From RAM1 sp943372515 (GTDB lineage Bacteria; Pseudomonadota; Gammaproteobacteria; Burkholderiales; Burkholderiaceae_C): a DNA stretch of 64,000 bases. The translations under genes were made by a program, and so were the position numbers. Positions 1 through 8,056 of the stretch are shown piece after piece; within the stretch, counting starts at the first letter, position 1; the number at the start of each line of letters is the position of its first letter. The notes under the pieces were generated by a model. It had not been told where the DNA came from, ran no database searches, and was given only the letters and a program-made list of their open reading frames with translations. The stretch covers positions 31,808-95,807 of the forward strand of contig CALRYY010000002.1 of NCBI GenBank assembly GCA_943372515.1, written 5' to 3'.

Positions 1-201
1 GATGCAGGTGGACTTGCCGGCATTGGAGCGGCCCACGAAGGCGATTTCGGGCACGGACAGGGGCGGCAGGAACTCAAGTTTGGGCGCTGTGGTGAGGAAT
101 TTGGCCGTGTGCATCCAGCCCATGGCCGTGGTGGCTGCAGGCAGGGCCGTGGGTGGCGTTGCGGGTGTCTTGACGGGAGTTTGCCCGGCGGGTTTAGTCA
201 T
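1..201 (-). CDS. engB: EngB/YsxC ribosome biogenesis GTPase, 5' part only
   Basis: This is the N-terminal 67 codons of a minus-strand gene that leaves the window at position 1. The protein opens with a Thr/Pro/Ala-rich stretch, then reads into VPEIAFVGRSNAGKS, the G1 (Walker A) region typical of the EngB/YihA GTPases that assist assembly of the large ribosomal subunit. The ATG at 201-199 is the first start upstream of that motif. It is divergent from the cytochrome c gene at 282, leaving about 80 bases for two promoters. The rest of the G domain is not visible, so intactness cannot be judged. Confidence 0.88.
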   Translation of the reverse strand, partial: MTKPAGQTPVKTPATPPTALPAATTAMGWMHTAKFLTTAPKLEFLPPLSVPEIAFVGRSNAGKSTCI

Positions 202-241
202 TGGATGGCCTGGTATTGCGGGGAAACCCGAGGCGTCATTG

Positions 242-249
242 TAGAATCG
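242..249 (+). promoter_or_regulatory. Candidate -10 box for the cytochrome c4 gene
   Basis: TAGAATCG lies 33 bases before the cytochrome start in the short divergent gap with engB. TAGAAT matches five of six bases of the sigma-70 -10 consensus. No good -35 box stands 16-18 bases upstream, so this is tentative. The same eight bases recur before cyaY and before the ABC gene at 34865. Confidence 0.35.
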
Positions 250-281
250 CAGAGTTTTGCGCCAATAAACAGACCCCCGAT

Positions 282-968
282 ATGAAGTTGCTAGCCTCTT
301 TGCTGACCGCTGCCGTACTGGTGGCCCCCGGTTTTTCCGCCTTTGCCCAGACGGCCGCGCCCGCAGCTGCACCTGCTGCGGCAGCGCCCGCTGCGGTAGT
401 TGCAGCGCCGGCTGCCCCCAAGGCGGCTAAGCCCGACCTCGTCCAGGGCGAGGCCAAGTACACCGCGGTGTGCGCGGCCTGCCACGGGGCCGACGGCAAT
501 TCGGGCGCCCCGGCCAACCCCAAGCTGGCGCAGCAGCACCCCGAATACCTGGTCAAGCAGCTGCAGGAGTTCAAATCCGGCAAGCGGGCCAACGCCATCA
601 TGCAGGGCTTTGCCGCCACGCTCAGCGATGCCGACATGAAGAATATCGCCGCCTGGGTCACCTCCAAAAAGTCCAAGCCCGGCTTCGCCAAAGACAAGGA
701 ACTGGTCGCCTTGGGTGAACGCATCTATCGCGGCGGCATTGCCGACCGCCAGATCGCCGCTTGCGCCGGCTGCCACAACCCCACGGGCGCGGGCATCCCC
801 GCCCAGTACCCCCGCCTGGGTGGCCAGCACGCCGAATACACCGACGCCCAGCTCAAGGCCTTCCGCGACGGCGTACGCAAGAACAGCGTGCAGATGACCC
901 AGGTGGCCGCCAAGCTGAATGACCGCGAGATCAAGGCCGTGTCGGATTACATCGCCGGCCTGCGTTGA
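282..968 (+). CDS. Diheme cytochrome c4-like periplasmic electron carrier
   Basis: The 228-residue protein begins with a Sec signal peptide (MKLLASLLTAAVLVAPGFSA, cleavage probably after AFA-Q). An Ala/Pro-rich linker of about 40 residues follows, then two class I cytochrome c domains. Each domain has one CXXCH heme site: CAACH at residues 64-68 and CAGCH at 161-165. Two tandem domains of this kind are characteristic of cytochrome c4, which passes electrons from the bc1 complex to terminal oxidases. The ATG at 282 is chosen because the signal peptide starts there; an upstream in-frame extension to 201 has no such feature. The neighbouring ResB/CcsA genes would attach its hemes. A terminator follows it. 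The long low-complexity linker is unusual but not unprecedented. Confidence 0.87.
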   Translation: MKLLASLLTAAVLVAPGFSAFAQTAAPAAAPAAAAPAAVVAAPAAPKAAKPDLVQGEAKYTAVCAACHGADGNSGAPANPKLAQQHPEYLVKQLQEFKSGKRANAIMQGFAATLSDADMKNIAAWVTSKKSKPGFAKDKELVALGERIYRGGIADRQIAACAGCHNPTGAGIPAQYPRLGGQHAEYTDAQLKAFRDGVRKNSVQMTQVAAKLNDREIKAVSDYIAGLR

Positions 969-1006
969 TTGCGTTGAACTAACCGCCAGCAACCCAACCA
1001 AACAAG

Positions 1007-1037
1007 GCGGGCGCCTCTCTCGAGGGCCCGCCTTTTT
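1007..1037 (+). terminator. Rho-independent terminator after the cytochrome c gene
   Basis: Perfect 7-bp arms GGCGGGC (1007-1013) and GCCCGCC (1026-1032) are followed by TTTTT. It separates the cytochrome gene from the resB operon that begins at 1064. Confidence 0.8.
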
Positions 1038-1063
1038 CGTTCCCCAGCACTTCACGAGTCAAG

Positions 1064-3190
1064 ATGTCAGCTTCCACCCACGGGCTTCAGGTCAGGACCG
1101 GTTCGCAGGCCGTGCGATCTGCCGTGGAACTGCTGTCGTCCATGCGGTTTTCAATCTCGCTGCTGACGATCATCTGCATTGCGTCGGTCATCGGCACGGT
1201 GCTCAAGCAACACGAGCCCGCAGTCAACTACGTCAACCAGTTCGGGCCGTTCTGGGCGCAGCTGTTCATGGCGGTCAAGCTCAATGCCGTTTACAGCGCC
1301 TGGTGGTTCCTGCTGATCCTGGCCTTTTTGGTAACCAGCACGTCGCTGTGCATTGCGCGCAATACGCCCAAGATCATTGCCGACCTGAAGACCTACAAGG
1401 AAAACATCCGCGACCAGAGCCTGAAGGCTTTTCACCACCGCGCCATCGCCGGGCTGGGTGAAACGCCGCAGGCCGCGGCTGAGCGCATCGGCCGCACGCT
1501 GGCCAGCGGCGGCTGGAAAGTGAAGCTGCAGCAGCGCAGCACCCCCCAGGGCGACGGCTGGATGGTGGCGGCCAAGACCGGTGCGGCCAACAAGATCGGC
1601 TATATCGCCGCGCACAGCGCCATCGTGCTGGTATGCGTGGGCGGCCTGCTGGACGGCGACCTGATCGTGCGCGCGCAGATGCTGCTCAACGGCAAGGCGC
1701 CGTATACGGGCGGTGGCTTGATTGCCGACGTAAAACCCGAGCACCGCCTGTCCGATCGAAACCCCACTTTTCGCGCCAACCTGCTGGTGGCCGAGGGCAC
1801 GCAATCGTCCACCGCCATCCTGAACCAGTCCGACGGCATCCTGCTGCAGGAGCTGCCGTTTGCGATCGAGCTCAAGAAATTCATCGTCGAGCATTACTCC
1901 ACCGGCATGCCCAAGCTGTTTGCCAGCGAGATCATCATTCACGACAAGGAAACCGGCGAGAAGATCCCGGCGCGTGTGGAGGTCAACCACCCGGCGCGAC
2001 ACCGCGGCATCGAGATCTACCAGTCCAGCTTTGACGACGGCGGCTCGGCCGTGACACTGAGGTCGGTGCCCATGAACGGTGCGAGCAAGGCATTTGACAT
2101 CCAGGGCACGATCGGCAGTTCGTCGCAGCTCACGCGCGGGCAGGGCACTGGCGCCGACAAGATGACGCTTGAATACACGGCGCTGCGCCTGATCAACGTC
2201 GAAAACTTCTCAGGTAATGGTGCGCAGGGTGTGGACGTGCGCAAGGTGGACCTGCGCGCTTCCATCGATTCACGCCTGGGCGCGGCCAACAAGACCGTGA
2301 CCAAAAAAGAGCTGCGCAACGTCGGCCCCAGCATCACCTACAAGCTGCGTGACGCCGCCGGCCAGGCGCATGAATTCCACAATTACATGCTGCCCGTGGA
2401 CATGGGGGACGGCGCACCGGTGTTCCTGATGGGCATGCGCGCCACGCCGGCCGAATCGTTTCGCTACCTGCGCGTGCCCGCCGACGAGCAAGGCGAGATG
2501 ACCGGCTTCATGCAGTTGAGTGCGGCGCTGGCGGACCCGGGACTGCGCGAGCAGGCGGTGCGCCGCTATTCAGTGCGTGCCACCGACCCTGCGCGGCCTG
2601 AGCTGGCCGGCCAGTTGGCCGCATCCGCGCTGCGCGCGGTGGCGCTGTTTGCCGGCGCCGAGCCCGGGCGCGACGCAAAGACCACGGGCGGCCTGCAAGC
2701 CATTTCTGATTTCATGGAAGCCAACGTGCCCGAGGCCGAGCGCGCGCGGGCGGGCGAGGTGCTGATCCGGATCCTGAACGGCGTGCTGTTCGAGCTGGCC
2801 CAGTTGTCGCGCGAGCGCGCCGGGCTCAAGCCGCTGGAACCCGGCGACAAAACCCAGGCCTTCATGACCCAGGCGGTGCTGGCCCTGTCCGACCTGCCGC
2901 TGTACCCGGCACCCATGACCTTTCAGCTCAAGGACTTCACCCAGGTGCAGGCCAGCGTGTTCCAGGTGGCACGTGCCCCTGGGCGCAACATTGTTTACCT
3001 GGGCTGCGCCTTGTTGATCCTGGGGGTTTTTGCCATGCTTTACGTGCGCGAGCGCAGACTGTGGGTGTGGCTTGCGCCGCAGGGCGCGGGCGCGCAGGCC
3101 ACCATGGCCCTGTCCAGCAACCGCCAGACGATGGACACAGACCGTGAATTCGACATGCTCAAGACCAAATTGATCGGGGTACAGCCTTGA
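1064..3190 (+). CDS. resB: ResB/Ccs1-like cytochrome c biogenesis protein
   Basis: This 708-residue inner-membrane protein is one half of the system II cytochrome c synthetase, which moves heme outward and ligates it to apocytochrome CXXCH motifs. Hydrophobic segments near residues 28-46, 83-100 and 170-195 are followed by a large hydrophilic, presumably periplasmic region. A last membrane span lies near 640-665, ahead of a short cytoplasmic tail. This is the standard ResB layout. It overlaps the downstream ccsA-like gene by a few bases, so the two are co-translated. Its size is normal for betaproteobacterial ResB. The ATG at 1064 gives a sensible short cytoplasmic N-terminus. Confidence 0.92.
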   Translation: MSASTHGLQVRTGSQAVRSAVELLSSMRFSISLLTIICIASVIGTVLKQHEPAVNYVNQFGPFWAQLFMAVKLNAVYSAWWFLLILAFLVTSTSLCIARNTPKIIADLKTYKENIRDQSLKAFHHRAIAGLGETPQAAAERIGRTLASGGWKVKLQQRSTPQGDGWMVAAKTGAANKIGYIAAHSAIVLVCVGGLLDGDLIVRAQMLLNGKAPYTGGGLIADVKPEHRLSDRNPTFRANLLVAEGTQSSTAILNQSDGILLQELPFAIELKKFIVEHYSTGMPKLFASEIIIHDKETGEKIPARVEVNHPARHRGIEIYQSSFDDGGSAVTLRSVPMNGASKAFDIQGTIGSSSQLTRGQGTGADKMTLEYTALRLINVENFSGNGAQGVDVRKVDLRASIDSRLGAANKTVTKKELRNVGPSITYKLRDAAGQAHEFHNYMLPVDMGDGAPVFLMGMRATPAESFRYLRVPADEQGEMTGFMQLSAALADPGLREQAVRRYSVRATDPARPELAGQLAASALRAVALFAGAEPGRDAKTTGGLQAISDFMEANVPEAERARAGEVLIRILNGVLFELAQLSRERAGLKPLEPGDKTQAFMTQAVLALSDLPLYPAPMTFQLKDFTQVQASVFQVARAPGRNIVYLGCALLILGVFAMLYVRERRLWVWLAPQGAGAQATMALSSNRQTMDTDREFDMLKTKLIGVQP

Positions 3191-4500
3191 ATACCGCCAC
3201 CATCACACTCAATGAAAGCTTCATGTCCCGGCGCAGTGCGCTGGACTGGATCTTTGCCGCGCTGGTCGTCGCCGGCGGCCTGTTTGCGTTCTCGCGCTAT
3301 GCGTCCTACATGGACGTGTACGAGAAGGCCATCCTGATTGGCGCCATACCGTCAGCCATCTGGCTGGGCTGGTTCTGGCGGCCGCTGCGCGTGCTGATGA
3401 TGGGCGTGGCGGCGTTTTCGCTGCTGGCCATCTGGGCCTACGAGGGCAGCCTGGCGCGGGCCGAGCAGGTGTTCTGGCTCAAGTACTTCCTGTCCAGCCA
3501 GTCGGCCATCCTGTGGATGAGCATGCTGTTCTTCATGAGCACGCTGTTCTACTGGATCGGCATGTTCGCGCGGGGGCAGGCCTCCACGATGGAACTGCTG
3601 GGCTCGCGCCTGGCCTGGGCGGCCGTCACCATGGCCCTGATCGGCACCATGGTGCGCTGGTACGAAAGCTACCTGATCGGCGCCGACGTCGGTCACATCC
3701 CGGTGAGCAACCTGTACGAGGTGTTCGTGATGTTCTGCTGGATGACGGCAGCGTTCTACCTGTACTTTGAAGACCAGTACCGCACCCGTGCCATGGGCGC
3801 CTTTGTGATGCTGGTGGTGAGCGCCGCCGTGGGCTTTTTGCTGTGGTACACGGTGGTGCGTGAGGCGCATGAAATCCAGCCGCTGGTGCCCGCGCTCAAG
3901 AGCTGGTGGATGAAGCTGCATGTGCCGGCCAACTTCATTGGCTACGGCACCTTTGCGTTGTCGGCCATGGTGGCCTTTGCCTACCTGATCAAGCAGCAGG
4001 CCACCGAAACCCGCTGGTACAAGCTGGCGCCGCTGTGGCTTTTGGGTGTGGTGCTGTGCTTTGAGCCCATCGTATTCCGCCAGAAGGTAGACGGGGGCAG
4101 CAGCTACTGGATCGTGTATTTCGGCGTTTCGGCGCTGATCGTGGCGGGCATCCTGGCGGCGCGCCGGCGCATTGGCGAGCGGCTTCCGTCGTTTGAGGTG
4201 CTGGACGATGTGATGTACAAGTCCATCGCGGTCGGCTTTGCCTTCTTTACCATTGCCACGGTGCTGGGCGCCCTGTGGGCGGCTGAGGCTTGGGGCGGCT
4301 ACTGGAGCTGGGACCCCAAGGAAACCTGGGCGCTGATCGTCTGGCTCAACTACGCGGCCTGGCTGCACATGCGCCTGATGAAGGGCCTGCGCGGCGCCGT
4401 GTCGGCCTGGTGGGCGCTGGTGGGGCTGGCAGTGACGACTTTTGCCTTCCTGGGCGTGAACATGTTCCTGTCGGGGCTGCACAGCTACGGCACCCTGTAA
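3187..4500 (+). CDS. ccsA: CcsA/ResC-like heme handling protein of cytochrome c biogenesis
   Basis: This polytopic membrane protein of about 437 residues carries the WWD heme-binding signature WGGYWSWDPKETW near residues 369-381. That places it in the CcsA/ResC/CcmC heme-handling family. It partners with ResB at 1064-3190, overlapping it by 4 bases. The start is uncertain: TTG at 3187 sits behind a GGGGT Shine-Dalgarno-like stretch and gives the N-terminus MNTATITLNES, whereas ATG at 3223 would remove 12 residues and has a weaker ribosome site. I favour 3187. Together the pair would mature the cytochrome c4 upstream and cytochrome c1 at 54296. Confidence 0.92.
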   Translation: MNTATITLNESFMSRRSALDWIFAALVVAGGLFAFSRYASYMDVYEKAILIGAIPSAIWLGWFWRPLRVLMMGVAAFSLLAIWAYEGSLARAEQVFWLKYFLSSQSAILWMSMLFFMSTLFYWIGMFARGQASTMELLGSRLAWAAVTMALIGTMVRWYESYLIGADVGHIPVSNLYEVFVMFCWMTAAFYLYFEDQYRTRAMGAFVMLVVSAAVGFLLWYTVVREAHEIQPLVPALKSWWMKLHVPANFIGYGTFALSAMVAFAYLIKQQATETRWYKLAPLWLLGVVLCFEPIVFRQKVDGGSSYWIVYFGVSALIVAGILAARRRIGERLPSFEVLDDVMYKSIAVGFAFFTIATVLGALWAAEAWGGYWSWDPKETWALIVWLNYAAWLHMRLMKGLRGAVSAWWALVGLAVTTFAFLGVNMFLSGLHSYGTL

Positions 4501-4558
4501 GAAAACCGGACCGGGCGTGACTTACCGGAATCACCCGAGCACATCACAAGGATTGACC

Positions 4559-5554
4559 ATGCTGATCAAGACGCACGACAACGGTTTCATCCACCCCGTT
4601 TCCAGTGAAATCACCCCGCACCGCGCCTACGCAGGCCGGCGCGACATCATGAAGCTGCTGGCCGGCGGCGTGGCGGGCGCGGCACTGGCCGGCTGGGCGT
4701 CTCGCGAAGCGTTGGCGCAAACGCAGCGTCCTGGCAAGCTGGCAGCCCTGGCGGGCGGCAAATCGGGCGTATCGGGTGCCGTGGTCATGGAAAAAGTGAC
4801 CGACTACAAGGACGCCAGCACCTACAACAACTTCTATGAGTTTGGCACCGACAAGGCCGATCCCGCCAAGAACGCCCACACGCTCAAGACCACGCCCTGG
4901 ACGGTGGAAGTCGACGGCCTGGTCAAGAAGCCTGCCAAATACACGCTGGAAGACCTGCTCAAGCTCAGCGCCCAGGAAGAGCGCATTTACCGCATGCGCT
5001 GCGTCGAAGGCTGGTCCATGGTGATCCCGTGGGTGGGTTACTCGATGAGCGAGCTCATCAAGAAAGTGGAGCCGCTGGGCAATGCCAAGTATGTGGAGTT
5101 CATCACCCAGGCCGACCCCAAGACCATGCCGTTTGTGGGCTCTCGCGTGCTGGACTGGCCCTATGTGGAAGGCCTGCGCCTGGACGAGGCCATGCACCCG
5201 CTGACGCTGCTGACGTTCGGCATGTATGGCGAGGTGCTGCCCAACCAGAACGGCGCGCCGGTGCGCCTCGTGGTGCCCTGGAAGTACGGCTTCAAAAACG
5301 GCAAGAGCATCGTGAAGATCCGCTTTACCGACAAGGAGCCCAGGACCGCATGGAACAAGGCTGCGGCGCAGGAGTACGGCTTTTACAGCAACGTGAACCC
5401 CAATGTGGACCACCCGCGCTGGAGCCAGGCCAGTGAGCGGCGCATCGGCGAGGACGGCCTGTTTGCCAAGAAGCGCAAGACGCTGATGTTCAACGGCTAC
5501 GAGTCCCAGGTGGGTCAGCTCTACGCGGGCATGGACCTGAAAAAGTACTTCTGA
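4559..5554 (+). CDS. msrP: MsrP (YedY) periplasmic methionine sulfoxide reductase, molybdopterin subunit
   Basis: The 331-residue molybdoenzyme reduces methionine sulfoxide in periplasmic proteins. A Tat-type signal is visible near residues 28-50 (RRDIMKLLAGG, then a hydrophobic Ala/Gly stretch), as expected for a cofactor-loaded export substrate. The molybdenum-ligating cysteine is C148 in RMRCVEGWSM. The oxidoreductase molybdopterin fold continues through the NQNGAPVRLVVPWKYGFK region. The ATG at 4559 follows AAGGA with proper spacing; an upstream in-frame start at 4517 lacks a ribosome site. It overlaps msrQ by one base. The Tat translocase needed for its export is encoded at 45614-47199. 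Confidence 0.95.
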   Translation: MLIKTHDNGFIHPVSSEITPHRAYAGRRDIMKLLAGGVAGAALAGWASREALAQTQRPGKLAALAGGKSGVSGAVVMEKVTDYKDASTYNNFYEFGTDKADPAKNAHTLKTTPWTVEVDGLVKKPAKYTLEDLLKLSAQEERIYRMRCVEGWSMVIPWVGYSMSELIKKVEPLGNAKYVEFITQADPKTMPFVGSRVLDWPYVEGLRLDEAMHPLTLLTFGMYGEVLPNQNGAPVRLVVPWKYGFKNGKSIVKIRFTDKEPRTAWNKAAAQEYGFYSNVNPNVDHPRWSQASERRIGEDGLFAKKRKTLMFNGYESQVGQLYAGMDLKKYF

Positions 5555-6165
5555 TGCGCTCGCTGCTCATACATCCGCTGGCCAAGCCGGCGGTGTTTGT
5601 GGTGGCGCTCGGCCCGTTTGCCTGGCTGTTCTACGGCGCGCTGACCAATAGCCTGGGCGCCAACCCGGCCGAATACCTGATCCGCTCCACTGGTGACTGG
5701 ACCTTGCGTTTCCTGTGCTTCACGCTGGCGGTGACGCCGCTGCGCGTAATCACGGCCACGCCTGCGCTGGCGCGCTTTCGGCGCATGCTGGGGCTGTTTG
5801 TGTATTTCTACGTGGTGCTGCACCTGTTGAGCTACAGCTGGTTCGACATGGGCTTTGATGTGGGCGACATCGTCAAGGACATCATCAAGCGCCCGTTCAT
5901 CCTGGTGGGGTTTGCAGCGTTTTTGCTGCTCACGCCACTGGCAGCCACCTCATTCAACCGTGCAATCAAGGCGCTTGGCGCGAAGCGGTGGCAGACGCTG
6001 CACAAGCTGGTGTACGTGATTGCGGGGCTGGGCATCCTGCATTTCTTCTGGATGCGCTCGGGCAAGAACGATTACGCCGAAGTGGCGATTTACGCCGTGA
6101 TCCTGGCGGTGTTGCTGGGCTGGCGGCTCGTACGCTATTGGCGCAGCCGCAGGGCCGCTAGCTGA
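5554..6165 (+). CDS. msrQ: MsrQ (YedZ) heme-binding membrane subunit of the MsrPQ reductase
   Basis: This 203-residue b-type cytochrome of the ferric reductase-like membrane family passes electrons from the respiratory chain to MsrP. Five to six hydrophobic segments are visible, with membrane histidines in the conserved VVLHLLSY and LHKLVYVIAGLGILHFFW regions that probably bind heme. Its ATG overlaps the msrP stop (TGATG), so translation is coupled. Its stop codon overlaps the 3' end of lysA on the other strand by 8 bases. Length is normal for the family. Confidence 0.94.
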   Translation: MRSLLIHPLAKPAVFVVALGPFAWLFYGALTNSLGANPAEYLIRSTGDWTLRFLCFTLAVTPLRVITATPALARFRRMLGLFVYFYVVLHLLSYSWFDMGFDVGDIVKDIIKRPFILVGFAAFLLLTPLAATSFNRAIKALGAKRWQTLHKLVYVIAGLGILHFFWMRSGKNDYAEVAIYAVILAVLLGWRLVRYWRSRRAAS

Positions 6166-7435
6166 CCAGCCGCTCGCTGCGCATCTGGTCGGCGGCGGTT
6201 TCCCGCGCGCGAACCAGGTGCACGCGCTCACCGTCCACCAGCACTTCTGCAGCGCGGCCGCGGGTGTTGTAGTTGCTGGCCATGCTCATGCAATAGGCAC
6301 CGGCCGACAGCACGGCCACCAGGTCACCGGGCTGCACGTTCAGGCTGCGGTCACGGCCTATCCAGTCGCCGCTTTCGCACACGGGGCCCACCACGTCATA
6401 AGTGGTGGCTGGATCATTGCGAAGGGTCAGGGGTTCGATCGCGTGGAACGCCTGGTACATGGCCGGGCGCGGCAGGTCGTTCATGGCCGCGTCGATGATG
6501 CAGAAGTTCTTTTGCTCGCCGGGCTTGAGGTACAGCACCTCGCTCAGGCACACACCGGCGTTGCCCACCAGCGAGCGGCCGGGCTCGATCATGAACTGCC
6601 GCCCGCCAAAGCCGCGCGCGTCCAGTTTTGCAAACAGGCTGGCCCACAGCGCGTCAGCCTGTGGGGGGGCGTCGCCGTTGTAGTTGATGCCCAGGCCACC
6701 ACCGAAGTCAATGTGGTCAATGGGGATACCGGCGGATTCGATCGCCTCTACCAGGTCCAGCACGCGGTCCATGGCGTCCAGATAGGGCGTGTCGTCGGTG
6801 ATCTGCGAGCCGATGTGGCAGTCGATGCCCACGACCTTGAGCCCCGGCAGGGCGGCCGCGCGCTTGTACGTGTCCAGCGTGCGCTCGTGCGCCACGCCAA
6901 ACTTGTTGCCCTTCAGGCCGGTGGAAATATAGGGGTGGGTCTTTGGGTCCACATTCGGATTGACCCGGATGCTGACTGGCGCCGTCTTGCCGGCGGCGCT
7001 GGCCACGGCGCCCAGCACCTCCAGCTCGGCTTCGCTTTCAACGTTGAAGCAACCGATGCCGGCGTCCAGGGCCTTTTGCATCTCGGCGCGGGTCTTGCCC
7101 ACGCCCGAGAAGATCACGTCGGCCGCCTTGCCGCCCGCGGCCAGCACGCGGTCCAGCTCGCCGCCAGACACGATGTCAAAGCCGCAGCCGGCCTGTGCGA
7201 ACACCTGCAGCACCGCGAGCGATGAATTGGCCTTCATGGCGTAGCAGATCTTTGCCTTGCGCCCCGCAAAGCCGCGCTGGTAGGCCGACAGGGCCGACAG
7301 CATGGACGCCTTCGAGTAGGCGAACAGCGGCGTGCCGTAGGTGCGCGCCAGCTCGTTCAGGGCCACGCCCTCAATGTAAAGGTCGTCGCCGCGACGCGCA
7401 ATGTGCGGGTGGCCGGGAAGCAGGGCAATGGTCAT
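6158..7435 (-). CDS. lysA: Diaminopimelate decarboxylase
   Basis: LysA catalyses the last step of lysine synthesis, PLP-dependent decarboxylation of meso-diaminopimelate. The 425-residue protein shows the alanine-racemase-like barrel with the PLP lysine in ICYAMKANSSLAVL. It also has HIGSQI, the GGGLGI phosphate-binding loop, EPGRSLVG, and the catalytic PVCESGD region near the C-terminus. The ATG at 7435 is preferred over a TTG three codons upstream. It lies 15 bases downstream of the small lipoprotein gene lptM, the usual lptM-lysA pair. Confidence 0.96.
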   Translation of the reverse strand: MTIALLPGHPHIARRGDDLYIEGVALNELARTYGTPLFAYSKASMLSALSAYQRGFAGRKAKICYAMKANSSLAVLQVFAQAGCGFDIVSGGELDRVLAAGGKAADVIFSGVGKTRAEMQKALDAGIGCFNVESEAELEVLGAVASAAGKTAPVSIRVNPNVDPKTHPYISTGLKGNKFGVAHERTLDTYKRAAALPGLKVVGIDCHIGSQITDDTPYLDAMDRVLDLVEAIESAGIPIDHIDFGGGLGINYNGDAPPQADALWASLFAKLDARGFGGRQFMIEPGRSLVGNAGVCLSEVLYLKPGEQKNFCIIDAAMNDLPRPAMYQAFHAIEPLTLRNDPATTYDVVGPVCESGDWIGRDRSLNVQPGDLVAVLSAGAYCMSMASNYNTRGRAAEVLVDGERVHLVRARETAADQMRSERLVS

Positions 7436-7450
7436 GAGGTGCAATGAAAT

Positions 7451-7675
7451 TCAGCGAACGGCGCCGCTGGCGGGAAGGGTCGGGGGTGCGGCTTGAGGCG
7501 CAGTGGTGGTGCCGGCGGGCCTGAGCGTCTCGGGCAACGTGGCCCGGTTGGCGGCCGCCGGGCCGGTGGGCATGAACAGCGCACCCTTCTGGCCGCAGGC
7601 GCCCAGCACGACCGTACAGAGTGCAAGGACAAGGCCGGCCACACGTCGGCTGTCTAGAATCGGGAAAAGCTTCAT
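7451..7675 (-). CDS. lptM: LptM-like small lipoprotein (YifL family)
   Basis: This 74-residue lipoprotein has a short basic start, a hydrophobic core and the lipobox LGAC with Cys at position 27. The conserved CGQKGALFMP follows, then a Pro/Ala/Thr-rich tail. LptM promotes correct disulfide formation in the LPS translocon LptDE in enterobacteria; the same role is assumed here from the motif and the lysA linkage. The start at 7675 is divergent from cyaY by only 12 bases, so the cyaY promoter must lie inside this coding sequence. Confidence 0.85.
   Translation of the reverse strand: MKLFPILDSRRVAGLVLALCTVVLGACGQKGALFMPTGPAAANRATLPETLRPAGTTTAPQAAPPTLPASGAVR
7655..7662 (+). promoter_or_regulatory. 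Candidate -10 box for cyaY
   Basis: TAGAATCG ends 25 bases before the cyaY ATG and lies inside the first codons of lptM on the opposite strand. It is identical to candidates at 242 and 34848. No convincing -35 was seen. Confidence 0.35.
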
Positions 7676-7687
7676 AGCGAAATTGTA

Positions 7688-8017
7688 ATGACCGACCCCG
7701 AGTTCATGGACCGCGCTGAGGCGCTGCTCAAAAGCATAGAGCTGGCGTGCGACCGCATCAACGACGAATCCGACGCCGACATCGACAACCAGCGCACGGG
7801 CGGCATGATCACGCTGGCCTTTCGCAATGGCAGCCAGATCATCGTGAACCTGCAAAAGCCCTTGCACGAAGTGTGGATGGCAGCGCGCGCCGGCGGTTTT
7901 CATTACCGGTTTGATGGCGCATTGTGGATGGACACCAAGGGCAACGGCGAGTTCTTCGAGAACCTGACCCGTTACGCCAGCCTGCAAGGCGGCGAGCCGT
8001 TGCGCTTTCAGGCATAG
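7688..8017 (+). CDS. cyaY: CyaY, bacterial frataxin
   Basis: This 109-residue iron-binding protein modulates iron-sulfur cluster assembly by IscS/IscU. The sequence matches the frataxin fold: an acidic N-terminal helix (MTDPEFMDRAEALLKSIE), the acidic ridge DESDADID, then GGMITLAFRNGSQIIVN and the signature QKPLHEVWMAAR. The C-terminal GGFHYRF and FFENLTRYAS regions are also present. The length is standard. It is divergent from lptM-lysA and convergent with the PBP1A gene. Confidence 0.95.
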   Translation: MTDPEFMDRAEALLKSIELACDRINDESDADIDNQRTGGMITLAFRNGSQIIVNLQKPLHEVWMAARAGGFHYRFDGALWMDTKGNGEFFENLTRYASLQGGEPLRFQA

Positions 8018-8045
8018 ACCCCGGCTGTGGCTACGGGTCCGGGGT
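8018..8045. terminator. Candidate bidirectional stem-loop between cyaY and the PBP1A gene
   Basis: Perfect 7-bp arms ACCCCGG (8018-8024) and CCGGGGT (8039-8045) enclose a 14-base loop in the short gap between two convergent genes. There is no T-run on either side, so termination activity is inferred from position only. Confidence 0.4.
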
Positions 8046-8056
8046 GACGCTTCGCA

